Counted from the stretch's first letter, positions 1-11,620 are shown. The stretch is DNA of 48,360 bases from Chloroflexota bacterium (GCA_021802825.1 JAJZRG010000022.1:1-48360); one strand, 5' to 3'. The notes: generated by a model from the letters alone, not told the origin. Translations and numbers: made by a program.

Positions 1-120
1 CTGCCGATGCGCGGCGAGGACGGCGTCCGCTTCTGGACCCGGCAGAAGATGGTCACCGAGCGCTGGCCGGAGCCCGGCGGGCAGGGGCCGCTCTCGCTGG
101 TCTTCCCGGGCAACTCGTAG
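1..120 (+). CDS. C-terminal end of an unidentified protein (partial)
   Basis: Reading frame 1 is open from the first base to a TAG stop and encodes the last 39 residues of a protein whose start lies outside the window. The tail contains FWTRQKMVTERWPEP and ends LVFPGNS. I do not recognise the family. A perfect hairpin terminator follows within about 20 bases, which supports this being a genuine gene end on the plus strand. Confidence 0.6.
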   Translation: MPMRGEDGVRFWTRQKMVTERWPEPGGQGPLSLVFPGNS

Positions 121-140
121 GCCGTTCCAGGCATCTGCGA

Positions 141-167
141 AGGCGCCGCCCTCGGGCGGCGCCTTTC
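141..167 (+). terminator. Intrinsic terminator after the first gene
   Basis: A perfect 10-bp stem (AGGCGCCGCC pairing with GGCGGCGCCT) closes a CTCG tetraloop and is followed by a short T run. It lies about 20 bases after the stop of the upstream partial gene. The stem is very GC-rich and the T tract is short, as is common in high-GC genomes. Confidence 0.8.
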
Positions 168-278
168 GATTCCCGCAGCGCTGTTGGCTCCCTCCGGGCG
201 CGCCAGGGCCGTTCGCCGCCTCTGGAGCGCCGCCGCGAGCTGGCGCTCTTCGCCCGCCCCGCCGCGAGCTGGCGAGCC

Positions 279-359
279 CGTCGCGCCTCGGTCGCCGCTC
301 CTGCCCGCCGCGCCTCGGTCGCCGCTCCTGCCCGCCGCGCCCGGGTCGCCGCTCCTGCC
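279..359. repeat. 27-bp tandem repeat, three copies
   Basis: Three consecutive 27-base units with a core of GCGCCTCGGTCGCCGCTCC are seen at 279-305, 306-332 and 333-359. Copies differ at one or two positions. A shorter repeat, GCCGCGAGCTGGCG, occurs twice just upstream (232-245 and 261-274). The stretch from the terminator to base 602 carries no convincing gene. The open frame across it encodes a low-complexity Pro/Ala/Leu/Ser peptide and looks like a by-product of the repeats. Confidence 0.8.
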
Positions 360-364
360 CGAAT

Positions 365-547
365 TTCATTAGGTTTGAACGTCGGCTGGTCGATTCATGG
401 TTGGGTGCGCGGCGCGCGACGTCTCCAGTGCTCGGAAGCGAGGACTGCGCCGGCCAGCACGCCGGTTTCCGGGCCGACGCACTCGGAAGATTCGACAAGC
501 AGCGGGGCCAGGCGGCCCACGCCCCTCCGGCGTTCAATAGGTTCGAA
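365..547. repeat. Paired TTCR-N7-YGAA intergenic element (copy 1)
   Basis: Two related 15-mers lie in this gene-free gap: TTCATTAGGTTTGAA at 365-379 and TTCAATAGGTTCGAA at 533-547, 168 bases apart. The first 15-mer is identical to one at 38226-38240, where a partner follows 170 bases later, and the flanking 15-20 bases are similar too. Three further relatives lie at 11738-11982. I infer a dispersed intergenic repeat or a paired protein-binding site; the function is unknown. Confidence 0.55.
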
Positions 548-601
548 AAGCACCGGCGCGAGCCTTCCGGAAATCCCGGCCCATCCCGCGCGGGACGCCC
601 G

Positions 602-1720
602 TCAGCCCTCCGCGGCCACGATCTCCTCGATGGTCACCCGCCGGCCTTCGCGAGCGGAGCGCATGGCTGCGTCCACGATGCGCTGGACGGCGAGGCCGTC
701 GGCCAGGTCTGGCTGGACGGACTCGTGGCGCGCCACGGCAGACACGAACGCCCGGGCCTGCGTGTCCTGCTCGCGGAACACGTGCTTGTACGTCTCGTGC
801 ACGTCGTCGCGTGGGGCGCCGCCCCAGTGGCGATCGGGGATCGGCAGGTCATGCACGGCCGTCTCGTCGGCCCGTGCACCCGAAACCCCCTGGACCGCGT
901 TCCAGTCGTTGACGTGGTGCAGGGTGCCCGCGGACCCGTGCATCTCCACGGCCTGCAGCTGGCTGAACGACGAGGGCTCGTGCGCCACCGACGAGACGTG
1001 GAGCGTGCCGGTCGCGCCGTTCGCGAAGCGCAGCACGATGATCGCGGAGTCCTCGCCCCGGGGATAGTCGGCGCCGTCCGGCCGGGGAGCGCGCGGGACG
1101 CAGTATCCGAACTCGGCCGTGACCGACTCCACCTCGCCGAAGTACCAGCGCGCGAGGTCCGCCAGGTGTGACCCCAGGTCGCCCGCGAGCGCCGCCCCGG
1201 CCACGTCGAGGTCGAACCGCCAAGCGTACTCGCCGCCCCGACCGTATCCGGCGTAGTAGCGCGTGTTCAGGTTGTACGGCTGCCCGATGTACCCCTCGTC
1301 CACGAGCTCCTTGAGGTACCGCATGCCGGGCATGTTCCGGTAGGTGAACGGGACCATCGTCGTCAGGCGCTTGGCGGCAGCCAGGTCAGCGAGTCGGCGC
1401 GCCTCGACCGACGACATGCCGACCGGCTTCTCGCACAGGACGTGCAACCCGCGCTCCAGCGCGGCGCTCGCGATCGGGTAGTGGGACCGGTTGGGCGTGG
1501 CCACGATGAGCGCGTCGAGCGGTTCGGCGTCGAGCATCCCCGCCACCGTGTCGTACGCCGTCGGAATGCCCCATGTGGCGGCGAACGCGCGGGTGTGGGC
1601 CGGCCGCGTCCCGGCCACGGCGCGAACGTCCGCCTGAGGGTGGCCAGCCAGGGCCGGCAGGTACATCGAATCGGCCCACCAGCTGGTGCCCGCGATCCCG
1701 ACCCGGACCTTCTCAGCCAT
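602..1720 (-). CDS. Gfo/Idh/MocA family oxidoreductase
   Basis: Predicted NAD(P)-dependent dehydrogenase of the Gfo/Idh/MocA family, 372 residues, cytosolic. The N-terminus has a Rossmann dinucleotide fold beginning VRVGIAGTSWW, and the family CEKP motif (catalytic lysine) is near residue 100. The C-terminal half is the usual beta-sheet substrate domain. The chosen ATG has AGGAGG just upstream; an earlier ATG at 1747 would precede that site. It is the last gene of the lacI - iolE-like - oxidoreductase unit, 81 bases after its neighbour, so it probably acts in the same inositol-type pathway as a second dehydrogenase beside IolG. The substrate could be scyllo-inositol, a methylated inositol or another sugar; sequence alone does not decide. 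A single-base shift of frame or truncation is not seen. Confidence 0.85.
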   Translation of the reverse strand: MAEKVRVGIAGTSWWADSMYLPALAGHPQADVRAVAGTRPAHTRAFAATWGIPTAYDTVAGMLDAEPLDALIVATPNRSHYPIASAALERGLHVLCEKPVGMSSVEARRLADLAAAKRLTTMVPFTYRNMPGMRYLKELVDEGYIGQPYNLNTRYYAGYGRGGEYAWRFDLDVAGAALAGDLGSHLADLARWYFGEVESVTAEFGYCVPRAPRPDGADYPRGEDSAIIVLRFANGATGTLHVSSVAHEPSSFSQLQAVEMHGSAGTLHHVNDWNAVQGVSGARADETAVHDLPIPDRHWGGAPRDDVHETYKHVFREQDTQARAFVSAVARHESVQPDLADGLAVQRIVDAAMRSAREGRRVTIEEIVAAEG

Positions 1721-1801
1721 GCCGCCTCCTCGCGCTCGCCCCGCCAAACAGTAACGCGCCGGATGGATCGACAGCCCGGCGCGCGAGACCGAGGCGCAGA
1801 C

Positions 1802-2782
1802 CTACACGCCGAGGGACCGCAGGTACGCGCGGTTCCGGCGGGCGCTCTCGCGCGGCTGGCCCATCCCGGGCAGCACGTCCTGCTCCACGACGATCCAGCC
1901 CCCGTAGTCGATGTCGCCCAGCGCCTTGAGCATGCCCGGGAAGTCCACGGCGCCCTTGCCCAGCTCGCAGAACACGCCGTGGCCGACCGACTCGGGGCCG
2001 CTCCACTCGTGCTCGCGCGAGGCGGTCATCACCGACGGCTCGGCGTCCTTGAAGTGGACGTGCCAGACGCGATCGCGGAACTCGCGCACGGCCGCGACGG
2101 GGTCGCCCCCGGCGCCGAAGGTCCAGTGCCCGGTGTCGAGGCACAGACCCAGCACGGCCGGATCGGTCATGTCGAACAGACGTCGCGCCTCGGCCTCGGT
2201 CTCGATCCAGGTGCCGATGTGCTGGTGGACGACCGTCCGGATCCCCGCTTCGTCCCAGACCCGCCGCGCGACGTAGTTCGCGCCGTCGGCGAGGACCCTG
2301 AACTGCTCGTCGTCCAGCCCGTCCTGGGGCCGGACTCGACCCGCGATCCTGGTCCGATGCGGGTCCCCGTAGGGGTCGTTGCCCAGCACGACGACGGCGT
2401 CGTGGCCGCCGACGCGAGCCAGCTGTTGGGCGGTGCGGACGGCGTCGGCGGCCGAGCTGTCGTGGCGCGAGCGATCGTGGAGCCACACGCTGACCCATGA
2501 GCCCATGAGCGCGAGGCCGCGGGCGTCGAGCTCTGCCTTGAGCCGGTCGGGATCGGTGGGCATGAAGCCCCAGTCGCCGAGCTCCGTGCCGATGTAGCCG
2601 GTCTCGGCCATCTCGTCGAGGACCCGCGCGTAGCCCGCGGTCTCGCCCTCGATGCCCTCGATCACGCCCCATGAGCACGGGGCGTTCGCGATGCGAACCA
2701 TGTGCTGCTGCTCCGGATGGGTCGGGCCGGGTTCTCCGGCCGGTGTCTGGTTCGCGCCCCGCAGGGCGACGAGCGGAGTCAT
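1802..2782 (-). CDS. iolE: IolE-like inosose dehydratase / sugar isomerase (TIM barrel)
   Basis: Xylose-isomerase-like TIM-barrel enzyme closest in motif content to IolE, which dehydrates 2-keto-myo-inositol. The protein shows NAPCSWG near the mature N-terminus, [25 protein letters not shown] and VVEQD, the metal- and substrate-binding strands of the family. Two starts are plausible. The ATG at 2782 overlaps the lacI stop as ATGA and has GGAGGG eight bases upstream. An internal ATG at 2701 with GGAG upstream begins exactly where family members begin ([12 protein letters not shown]). I give the longer form because of the coupling, but the first 27 residues look non-conserved. Same transcription unit as lacI. 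Other TIM-barrel isomerase activities are possible, so the gene name is provisional. Confidence 0.8.
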   Translation of the reverse strand: MTPLVALRGANQTPAGEPGPTHPEQQHMVRIANAPCSWGVIEGIEGETAGYARVLDEMAETGYIGTELGDWGFMPTDPDRLKAELDARGLALMGSWVSVWLHDRSRHDSSAADAVRTAQQLARVGGHDAVVVLGNDPYGDPHRTRIAGRVRPQDGLDDEQFRVLADGANYVARRVWDEAGIRTVVHQHIGTWIETEAEARRLFDMTDPAVLGLCLDTGHWTFGAGGDPVAAVREFRDRVWHVHFKDAEPSVMTASREHEWSGPESVGHGVFCELGKGAVDFPGMLKALGDIDYGGWIVVEQDVLPGMGQPRESARRNRAYLRSLGV

Positions 2783-3822
2783 GAGCCGATCCCTCCGAGA
2801 CGGGCAGGACCCGTGGACTCGCGCACTTGAAGCACCATCGGGACCCGGATGGTCTCGGGCACGATGCCGCCCTCGCGGGCGTCGAGCATCGCGAGCAGCC
2901 GCTCAACCGCCATGCGGCCCATATCGGCCTTCTGCTGGGCGATCGTCGTCAGGGCGGGCACCACCCACGAGGCGGCCGCTATGTCGTCGCAGCCCACCAC
3001 GCTGATGTCGGCCGGGACCCGGATCCGGGCGGCGCGCAGCGCGCGCAGGGCGCCGATGGCGGTGATGTCGTTGTGGCAGGCGATGGCCGTGACGTCTCCG
3101 CCTGACGAGAGGAGCTCGGAGACGGCCCGCTCGCCGCCGGCGAACTGCGCATCGCCGCGCAGCTCGATCAGGTCGGCGTCGGGGATCCCGGCGTCGCGGC
3201 AGGCGGCGCGGAACCCCTCGACCCGGGGCTGGTCTGCAGTGATGCCCTCGAGCCCGCGCACGTACGCCATGCGTCGGTGTCCCAGGCCGATCAGGTGCTC
3301 GGCGGCCGTCCGCAGGCCGGCGCGGTTGTCGCTGGTGATTACCGTGATCGGCACGTTCGCCGGCTCGGCGTTCACCACGACGACCGGCACCGGCGACTCG
3401 GAGAGCCAGCGCCAGCTCTCCTCGGCGACTTGGCTGGAGGCGACGATCATGCCATCCACCCGACGGTCCGCCATGAGGTCGAGGTAATGGACCGCCCGGT
3501 GCTCGTCGAAAGCCGCGGAGCCGAGCAGGATCGAGTAGCCCACCTTGCGGGCAGCGTCGTCGGCGGCCTGGACGAGCTCGGGGAAGAACGGGTTCTGGAT
3601 GTCGGTGACGATCAGCCCGAACGTGTTCGTCCGGCGCATCCGGAGCGACCTCGCGACGGCCGACGGGCGGTAGTCGAGAGCCTCGACCGCGGCCAGCACG
3701 GCACCCGAGGTCTCAACCTTGGGGTTGCCAATGCCCGCGAGCACGCGGCTGACGGTCGCCGTGGACACGCCGGCCCGGCGGGCGACGTCGCGGATGGTGG
3801 CGGGGCCAGAGCGGTCACTCAT
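2779..3822 (-). CDS. LacI-family transcriptional regulator of the inositol-type regulon
   Basis: LacI/GalR repressor of 347 residues. Residues 9-28 are the classic helix-turn-helix ([20 protein letters not shown]), followed by the hinge and a periplasmic-binding-protein-like effector domain with [17 protein letters not shown]. Full length for the family. It is the first gene of a minus-strand unit with an IolE-like enzyme and a Gfo/Idh dehydrogenase. Its upstream region carries a TTGACG-18-TAGGCT promoter and two near-palindromic operators centred 53 bases apart, which suggests autoregulation, possibly with looping. Matching operators precede iolD, the ABC importer and the isomerase-folD-fhs run, so I infer that this protein is the local regulon repressor. 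The inducer is unknown, probably an inositol derivative. Confidence 0.93.
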   Translation of the reverse strand: MSDRSGPATIRDVARRAGVSTATVSRVLAGIGNPKVETSGAVLAAVEALDYRPSAVARSLRMRRTNTFGLIVTDIQNPFFPELVQAADDAARKVGYSILLGSAAFDEHRAVHYLDLMADRRVDGMIVASSQVAEESWRWLSESPVPVVVVNAEPANVPITVITSDNRAGLRTAAEHLIGLGHRRMAYVRGLEGITADQPRVEGFRAACRDAGIPDADLIELRGDAQFAGGERAVSELLSSGGDVTAIACHNDITAIGALRALRAARIRVPADISVVGCDDIAAASWVVPALTTIAQQKADMGRMAVERLLAMLDAREGGIVPETIRVPMVLQVRESTGPARLGGIGS

Positions 3823-3971
3823 GCGAGGCCTGCCCGCCGGGCGACGTCGGGCAGCCCTCGACTCCCGTCGGCAAGGGACCTCGTCGCCTGTCGCGCCTGC
3901 CGCATCCGAGTTCTCCGCCTCCACCCAGCCTGCCCGTCTCGCTTCGGCCCCAACCCGACGCGTCGTGCAGG

Positions 3972-4016
3972 AGTAATCGATTTCGCAGCCTAGTGGACGC
4001 GGCCGCCAGACGTCAA
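3972..4016 (-). promoter_or_regulatory. lacI promoter with downstream LacI-type operator
   Basis: On the minus strand, TTGACG (4016-4011) and TAGGCT (3992-3987) are separated by 18 bases. The operator-like 14-mer at 3972-3985 (core GTAATCGATT, centre 3978.5) matches TGTAATCGATTACA at 11 of 14 positions and lies at the expected start of transcription. The same geometry occurs at iolD and the importer receptor gene, pointing to repression by blocking RNA polymerase. Confidence 0.6.
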
Positions 4017-4024
4017 GGCCATCC

Positions 4025-4038
4025 TGTAATCGATTGCC
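4025..4038. promoter_or_regulatory. Second LacI-type operator upstream of lacI
   Basis: TGTAATCGATTGCC matches the local consensus at 12 of 14 positions. Its centre is 53 bases, about five helical turns, from the operator at 3978.5, so two repressor dimers could sit on one face of the DNA. It also precedes the transketolase remnant on the plus strand and may once have controlled that gene. Confidence 0.6.
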
Positions 4039-4170
4039 TTGGGCGTGCAATCTGGGAAGATGAAGGCTCGCCTGACCTGCCAGCCGCCACGAGGTGTCGC
4101 GCGAGTGACCGACCTGCCGCCCCCGTCCGCGAGCCTCTCCCCCACCCGACCGTCGAGACCGCCGAGTCCC

Positions 4171-4398
4171 ATGCCGGACCTCGCCGCCCTCGCGCGCCAC
4201 GGGCGCCTCCTCGTCATCGAGAGCGTGCACCAGGCGGGCGCGGCCCACGTCGGCGGCCCGCTGTCGGCCATGGACGTGCTGGTGACGCTGTACGCGCGCA
4301 TCATGCGGGTGCGGCCCCACGAGCCGCACTGGCCCGATCGCGACCGGTTCATCCTGTCCAAGGGGCACTCCGCGATCGGCCTGTACGCCGTGCGCGGC
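4171..4398 (+). pseudogene. Transketolase N-terminal remnant
   Basis: Starting at an ATG at 4171, about 75 residues resemble the N-terminus of the thiamine-diphosphate transketolase N-subunit. Recognisable pieces are HVGGPLSAMDVLVTLY, WPDRDRFILSKGHSA and LYAV. Homology then stops at a Gly/Arg-rich tail and a stop codon at 4444-4446, next to the end of iolG. A real transketolase N-subunit needs roughly 270 residues, including the thiamine-binding GDG region, so this copy cannot be functional. No downstream piece is visible in any frame because the region is occupied by iolG. It fits loss of a sugar-pathway gene after recombination or insertion of iolG. The true 3' boundary of homology is approximate. 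Confidence 0.7.
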
Positions 4399-4442
4399 GG
4401 GGGTCCCGGGCGGCAGCGGCGGGCGGCTTCAGGGTCGGGACG

Positions 4443-5435
4443 CTAGCCGACCTTGACGATCCTGCCGGTCGCCACGCTCTCGTTGGCCGCCTCCGCGAGG
4501 ACCAGCGCCGCGCGCCCGTCTGCGAACCCGACCGCCGGCTCGCGATCCTCGCGAACAGCCCTGACGAACTCGTCGAGCTCCGCCTGGAACGCCGGCGTGT
4601 AACGCTCGAGGAAGAAGTTGAGGATCGGCCCGGCCGCCTCGGTCTGGGTGGCCGAATTGGCGCGCACGGAGGTCGCGGTGAAGTTGCCGGCCTCGAGCGA
4701 CCCCAGGTCGCCGTACATCTCGAGCCGCTGGTCGTAGCCGTAGGCGCAGGTGCGGCTGTTCACGATCGTCGCCAGCGCGCCACCCGCGGCCCGCATGGTG
4801 ATGATCGCCTGGGCATGGTCCCGCGCCTGCCGGAACGCGGCGAGCCCGTTGTCCGAGGCCACGGCCGACACCTCGACGATGTCGCCCAGCTGGAACCGGG
4901 CCATGTCGAAGTCGTGAATGGTCATGTCCTTGAACATCCCGCCCGACGCCGAGAGGTAGTCCGCGGGAGGTGGCTGCGGGTCGCGCGACGTGATCCGGAG
5001 TGCCCGGACCGTGCCGATCTCGCCCTTGGCGACGCGCTCGCGCACCTCGTGGAAGGACGGGTCGAAGCGGCGGCAGAAGCCGAGCATCACGAACGGCGCC
5101 TTGGGCGCGAGCTCGGCCCACGCCGCGTCGATCTTGGCCAGGTCGAGGTCGATCGGCTTCTCGAGCAGGATCTTCTTGTTCGAGTCGACCGCCCGGCGGA
5201 GCATGTCGATGTGGGTGTTGGTCGGGGTGCCGATGACCACGGCGTCGATCGACGCGTCGGCGAACGCGTCCTCGGGGTCGAGGCTCCACGGGGCGCCGTG
5301 CGTCGCGCCCAGCGAGGACGCGGCGGCCTCAATCGGGTCCACCACGAGCGCCAGCTCCGCATCGGGATGCTGGCTGATCGAGCGGGCGTGGACCTGGCCG
5401 ACGCGACCGGCCCCCAACATCGCAATCCGAAGCAT
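4443..5435 (-). CDS. iolG: Inositol 2-dehydrogenase
   Basis: NAD-dependent dehydrogenase of the Gfo/Idh/MocA family that oxidises myo-inositol to 2-keto-myo-inositol, the first step of inositol catabolism. The 330-residue protein opens with a Rossmann motif (LRIAMLGAGRVGQVHA), has the LLEKPIDLD catalytic-lysine motif, and carries GGMFKDMTIHDFDMARF, which is typical of IolG and supplies the catalytic Asp/His pair. The ATG at 5435 has AGGAGG eight bases upstream; a longer frame to 5498 lacks this. It lies between the transketolase remnant and the iolD promoter region, divergent from iolD. The operator at 5584-5597 is about 150 bases upstream and could also affect this gene, but I see no clear minus-strand promoter. 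Confidence 0.9.
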   Translation of the reverse strand: MLRIAMLGAGRVGQVHARSISQHPDAELALVVDPIEAAASSLGATHGAPWSLDPEDAFADASIDAVVIGTPTNTHIDMLRRAVDSNKKILLEKPIDLDLAKIDAAWAELAPKAPFVMLGFCRRFDPSFHEVRERVAKGEIGTVRALRITSRDPQPPPADYLSASGGMFKDMTIHDFDMARFQLGDIVEVSAVASDNGLAAFRQARDHAQAIITMRAAGGALATIVNSRTCAYGYDQRLEMYGDLGSLEAGNFTATSVRANSATQTEAAGPILNFFLERYTPAFQAELDEFVRAVREDREPAVGFADGRAALVLAEAANESVATGRIVKVG

Positions 5436-5554
5436 GTGCGGTGCCTCCTGGGTGCTCGTTTCGGCATGCCCGCGCGGGGCCGCCGATCGTCCGCTCACAG
5501 ACTATCCAGTGCTGCGCAGCCCCCGAGACTCGGGCCCGAAGGATGGCGAGAGGG

Positions 5555-5597
5555 TTGCGCTCCGGGGTTGCGTCGCACTAGAGTGTAAACGATTACC
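5555..5597 (+). promoter_or_regulatory. iolD promoter and LacI-type operator
   Basis: TTGCGC (5555-5560) and TAGAGT (5579-5584) are 18 bases apart. The near-palindrome TGTAAACGATTACC (5584-5597) matches TGTAATCGATTACA at 12 of 14 positions and covers the predicted transcription start, leaving a leader of about 85 bases to the iolD start. The geometry matches that at lacI and the importer. Confidence 0.65.
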
Positions 5598-5674
5598 GAT
5601 GCTGATCGCACGCAGGCGCACGCCGCCCCGCCCGCCTCACCGTACCCACTCGTTCCCCTGAGAGGAGGCCCGCG

Positions 5675-7551
<1,877 letters not shown>

Positions 7552-7555
<4 letters not shown>

Positions 7556-8424
7556 GGATCGCCACCGCGGTCGTCAACTGGAACAACCCGGACGTCCCCG
7601 AGGTGTTCCCGTGGATGCCGTACGGCGAGGCGCTCGACCACATGGTCGAGGCGGGCTATGACGCCACTGAGTGGGGCCCGTCCATGCCCACCGACCCCGA
7701 CGAGCTCCACGAGGCGCTCGGCAGCCGCGGCCTCGACCTCGTGGGCGCCTTCGTGGGGTTGGGATTCCGCGACGCGGACAGGCTCGAGCCTGAGCTCGCG
7801 CGGGCGCTGGTCATCGCTCGCTTCCTCGCGGCCAACGGCGGCAAGGTCCTGATCGCGGCGGAAGCCGGCGACGACCGGCGGCGCGGCGAGGCGGGCCACG
7901 TGGACGAGTCCCGGGGTCTGACGGACGAGCAGTGGCGGGGCCTTGCGAGCGGGCTCGACGAGCTGGGCCGCCGGATCGAGCCGCTGGGCATGGCCCTGGC
8001 GTTCCACAACCACGTCGGGACGTATGTGGAGACCCCGGCCGAGACCGCGCGCCTGCTGGACGAGACGGACGCGGGCCTGGTGGGTTGGTGCCTCGACATC
8101 GGACACCTGGCGTTCGGGGGCGGCCAGGCGGTGGACCTGCTGCCGCGCTACGCCGACCGCGTGCGGCACGTGCACGTCAAGGACGTGGACGCCGCCGTGC
8201 TGGCGCGGGCGAAGGCCGAGTCCTGGTCGTTCGGCACGGCGCTCGCGAACTTCATCTTCCCGCCCCTGGGGGAGGGGATGGCGCGGATTCCGGAGGTTGT
8301 GGCCCGGTTGCAGGAGGTAGGCTACGACGGCTGGTACGTGATCGAGCAGGACACCTGCCCCGGCGACCCGACGTCCACCGCGAAGGCGAATCGCGCCTAC
8401 CTGGAGGGCTTGCTGGCCGCCTGA
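7552..8424 (+). CDS. IolE/IolI-like sugar isomerase or dehydratase (TIM barrel)
   Basis: Xylose-isomerase-like TIM-barrel protein of 290 residues. Visible family elements are FHNHVGTYVET, WCLDIGHLAFGGG, HVHVKDVD and YVIEQDTCPGD, with metal ligands expected in these strands. The ATG overlaps the iolD stop as ATGA and is preceded by GAGGAG, so start and operon membership are clear. It belongs to the same broad family as the gene ending at 1802 but differs in length and in the insertion around SFGTALANFIFPP. It may be the inosose dehydratase proper, an inosose isomerase (IolI-like) or a step specific to this pathway. The exact reaction cannot be read from sequence. Confidence 0.85.
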
Positions 8425-8492
8425 CGGTTCCGGCCCGCCTCTTTCCAACGCTCAGAAGGGGCGACGGGGTGCGGCCGGGTTGCGAAACCGTG

Positions 8493-8536
8493 TTGACAGG
8501 CGAACACCGCGCGACTAACGTCTGCAATCGATTACG
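8493..8536 (+). promoter_or_regulatory. Importer promoter and LacI-type operator
   Basis: A consensus TTGACA (8493-8498) is followed after exactly 17 bases by TAACGT (8516-8521). The near-palindrome TGCAATCGATTACG (8523-8536) matches TGTAATCGATTACA at 12 of 14 positions and covers the predicted start. This is the best promoter in the window. It drives the receptor-permease-ATPase genes. The rest of the 210-base gap (8425-8634) shows nothing else recognisable. Confidence 0.72.
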
Positions 8537-8634
8537 CGACAAACGCGACGGCCAAATGGAGCCCGCCGATGATGGCGGTGGCCGGGGCGCCAGTCCGTAG
8601 TCACCAGGCTTTCTCACGGAGGAGTGGAGAGAAC

Positions 8635-9639
8635 ATGGCGATCAATCGTGTGCTGCGGATCGCTGGCGTCGTCATCGCCGGTGCCGCCATTGTCGCCGGC
8701 TGCGGCTCAAGTGCCGCCTCGCCATCCGCAGCGGCTGCCAGCGGCAGCACCGGCGGCGGCACCGACCGGTCCAAGATCGACATCGAAGTCGTGACCCACG
8801 GCCAGGCTTCCGACCCGTTCTGGAGCATCTTCAAGAACGGCGTCGTCCAGGCCGGCAAGGACATGGGCGTCACGGTCAACTACAGCGCGCCGGACACCTT
8901 CGACATGCCGAAGATGGCCCAGCTGATCACGGCCGCCTGCGCCAAGAAGCCGCAGGGCCTCGTCATCTCGCTTCCGGACGCGACTGCGCTTGGCCCCAGT
9001 GTCACGGCCTGCATCCAGTCCGGGATCCCGGTGATCAGCGCCAACTCCGGCTCTGACTCGTACGCGAAGCTCGGCATCCTGACCCACGTCGGCCAGGACG
9101 AGACGATCGCCGGCAAGGCAGCCGGGCAGAGGCTCGCCGCTGCCGGCGGCAAGAACGCCATCTGCGTCAACCAGGAAGTCGGCAACGCGGGCCTCGACGC
9201 CCGCTGCAAGGGCTTCGCTGACGGGTTCGCCCCCGGCAAGTCCACCGTCCTGGGCGTGGACCTCAAGGACCCCACCGCGGCTCAGCAGAAGATCGGCGCC
9301 GCCCTCGCGGCCGACCCGACCGTCGACACCGTTATGGCGCTCGGCCCCACGGGCTCGACCCCGGCCCTCGCCGCCATCAAGGCCCTCAGCGGACGCAAGA
9401 TCAACGTTGGCACGTTCGACCTCTCGAAGGACGTTCTGCAGGCCATCTCCGACGGCACGATGCTGTTCGCGGTTGACCAGCAGCAGTTCCTCCAGGGCTA
9501 CCTGCCGGTCGTATTCCTGACCTACTACCACCTGTACGGCCTCATGCCGGGTGGCGGCCAGCCGGTCCTGACCGGCCCGGGCTTCGTCACCAAGGACAAC
9601 GTCGCGACCGTTCAGGCCAACACGGGTACCACCCGCTAG
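8635..9639 (+). CDS. Sugar/inositol ABC importer, substrate-binding lipoprotein
   Basis: Extracytoplasmic receptor of a CUT2-type (ribose/inositol class) ABC importer, 334 residues. A lipoprotein signal peptide ends with the lipobox IVAGC, followed by a Ser/Ala/Gly-rich linker and then a two-lobed type I periplasmic-binding domain (IEVVTHGQASDPFWSIFKNG onward). The start is the ATG at 8635 with a GGAGGAG-rich leader; an earlier in-frame start at 8569 would put 22 residues ahead of the signal peptide. A hairpin with a T run follows the stop, so the receptor is probably made in excess of the membrane subunits. Placement in the LacI-type regulon next to iolD suggests that inositol or a derivative is the ligand. 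Confidence 0.92.
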   Translation: MAINRVLRIAGVVIAGAAIVAGCGSSAASPSAAAASGSTGGGTDRSKIDIEVVTHGQASDPFWSIFKNGVVQAGKDMGVTVNYSAPDTFDMPKMAQLITAACAKKPQGLVISLPDATALGPSVTACIQSGIPVISANSGSDSYAKLGILTHVGQDETIAGKAAGQRLAAAGGKNAICVNQEVGNAGLDARCKGFADGFAPGKSTVLGVDLKDPTAAQQKIGAALAADPTVDTVMALGPTGSTPALAAIKALSGRKINVGTFDLSKDVLQAISDGTMLFAVDQQQFLQGYLPVVFLTYYHLYGLMPGGGQPVLTGPGFVTKDNVATVQANTGTTR

Positions 9640-9656
9640 ACAGCCTGCGCATCATT

Positions 9657-9701
9657 CGGGATCGGGGACGCCAGCCGGCGGCCCCGGTCCCGAACTTTTT
9701 T
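9657..9701 (+). terminator. Attenuating hairpin between receptor and permease
   Basis: An 11-bp stem (CGGGATCGGGG at 9657-9667 against CCCCGGTCCCG at 9682-9692, one G-U pair) is followed by AAC and six T residues. It lies between the receptor and permease genes. Such leaky terminators commonly raise the receptor to permease ratio in ABC importer operons; that role here is inferred. Confidence 0.75.
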
Positions 9702-9714
9702 CCGGAGGGCGTCG

Positions 9715-10778
9715 ATGACGGTTGATGCGACTCCCAGCGAGGCGCAACGGATCCGCCGGATCAGTCCGTGGCGGACGTTCCTGACGCGGCCCGAGTTCGG
9801 CTCGATCATCGGCGCCGTCTTCATCTTCACCCTGTTCTGGGCCCTGACCGGCTTCACGGTCGGCAAGGGCTTCATGTCCTGGCAGGGCTTCGCGGCCTAC
9901 ATCGAGGTCACCGCGCAGGTCGGCATCCTGGGTGCCACGGTGTCGCTGCTGATGATCGCGGGCGAGTTCGACCTGTCGGTGGGCTCGATGGTCGGCGCGG
10001 CAGGGCTGATCCTGGCGATGTGCGTGTCCACCTACGGCCTGCCCGTGTGGCTCGGGCTCCTCATCACGTTCGCGTTCGCGTTGGCGATCGGCTGGATCAA
10101 CGGCTATCTCGTGGTCCGGACCGGCCTGCCGTCGTTCATCGTGACCCTGGGCACCCTGTACATGCTCCGGGGCGCGGGCCTTGCGCTCACCCGGATGGCC
10201 ACCAACGGCCTCACGATCGTCTCGGGCGTGAACACCTCGACTGCGGGTGACCCGCTGGCCTGGCTGTTCAACGGCACGATCATCAGCATCGGCGGTGGTG
10301 ACTTCAAGACCGAGCTGGTCTGGTGGATCGTCGTGGTCCTCGTGAGCACTTGGGTGCTGCTGCGGACCCGCTTCGGCAACTGGATCTTCGCGGTGGGCGG
10401 CAACAAGGACGCCTCGCGCAGCATGGGTGTCCCGGTGAGCCGGGTGAAGATCCTGCTGTTCATGGCGACGGCGCTGAGCGCGGCCATCTTCGCGTGCATC
10501 CAGGTTCTCTCGTTCGGGACGGCGGACGTCCTGCGCGGCACCGGCAAAGAGTTCGAGGCCATCATCACGGCCGTCATCGGCGGCACCCTGCTGACCGGCG
10601 GCTACGGCTCGGCGCTCGGGTCCGCGTTCGGCGCGTTCGTCTTGGGCGTCACCCAGCTGGGCATCTACTTCGTGCCCGGGTTCAACTCGGACTGGTACGC
10701 CTTCGTGCTCGGACTGCTGCTGCTCGTGGCGGCCATGCTCAACAACTGGATCCTGCGCCGCGCGTCGGGGGCACGCTC

Positions 10779-10782
<4 letters not shown>
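9715..10782 (+). CDS. Sugar/inositol ABC importer, permease
   Basis: Integral membrane subunit of the BPD_transp_2 (RbsC-like) family, 355 residues, with about nine to ten hydrophobic segments. Family marks include [16 protein letters not shown] in the second segment and [20 protein letters not shown] near the end, the region that contacts the ATPase. The ATG has GGAGGG six bases upstream. The stop overlaps the ATPase start as ATGA. Only one permease gene is present, so the channel is probably a homodimer as in ribose importers. Confidence 0.93.
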
Positions 10783-11600
<818 letters not shown>

Positions 11601-11620
11601 CCTGGCCTGACCTGCAGATC

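Noticed and set aside
184..372. Open frame with Pro/Ala/Leu/Ser repeats
   Set aside because: It lies entirely on the 27-bp tandem repeats, has no ribosome-binding site and ends at the 15-bp element; composition is a by-product of the repeats.
533..550. tRNA T-arm-like GGTTCGAA
   Set aside because: The flanking bases cannot form the five-pair T stem and no other tRNA arms are found; it is part of the repeated 15-mer.
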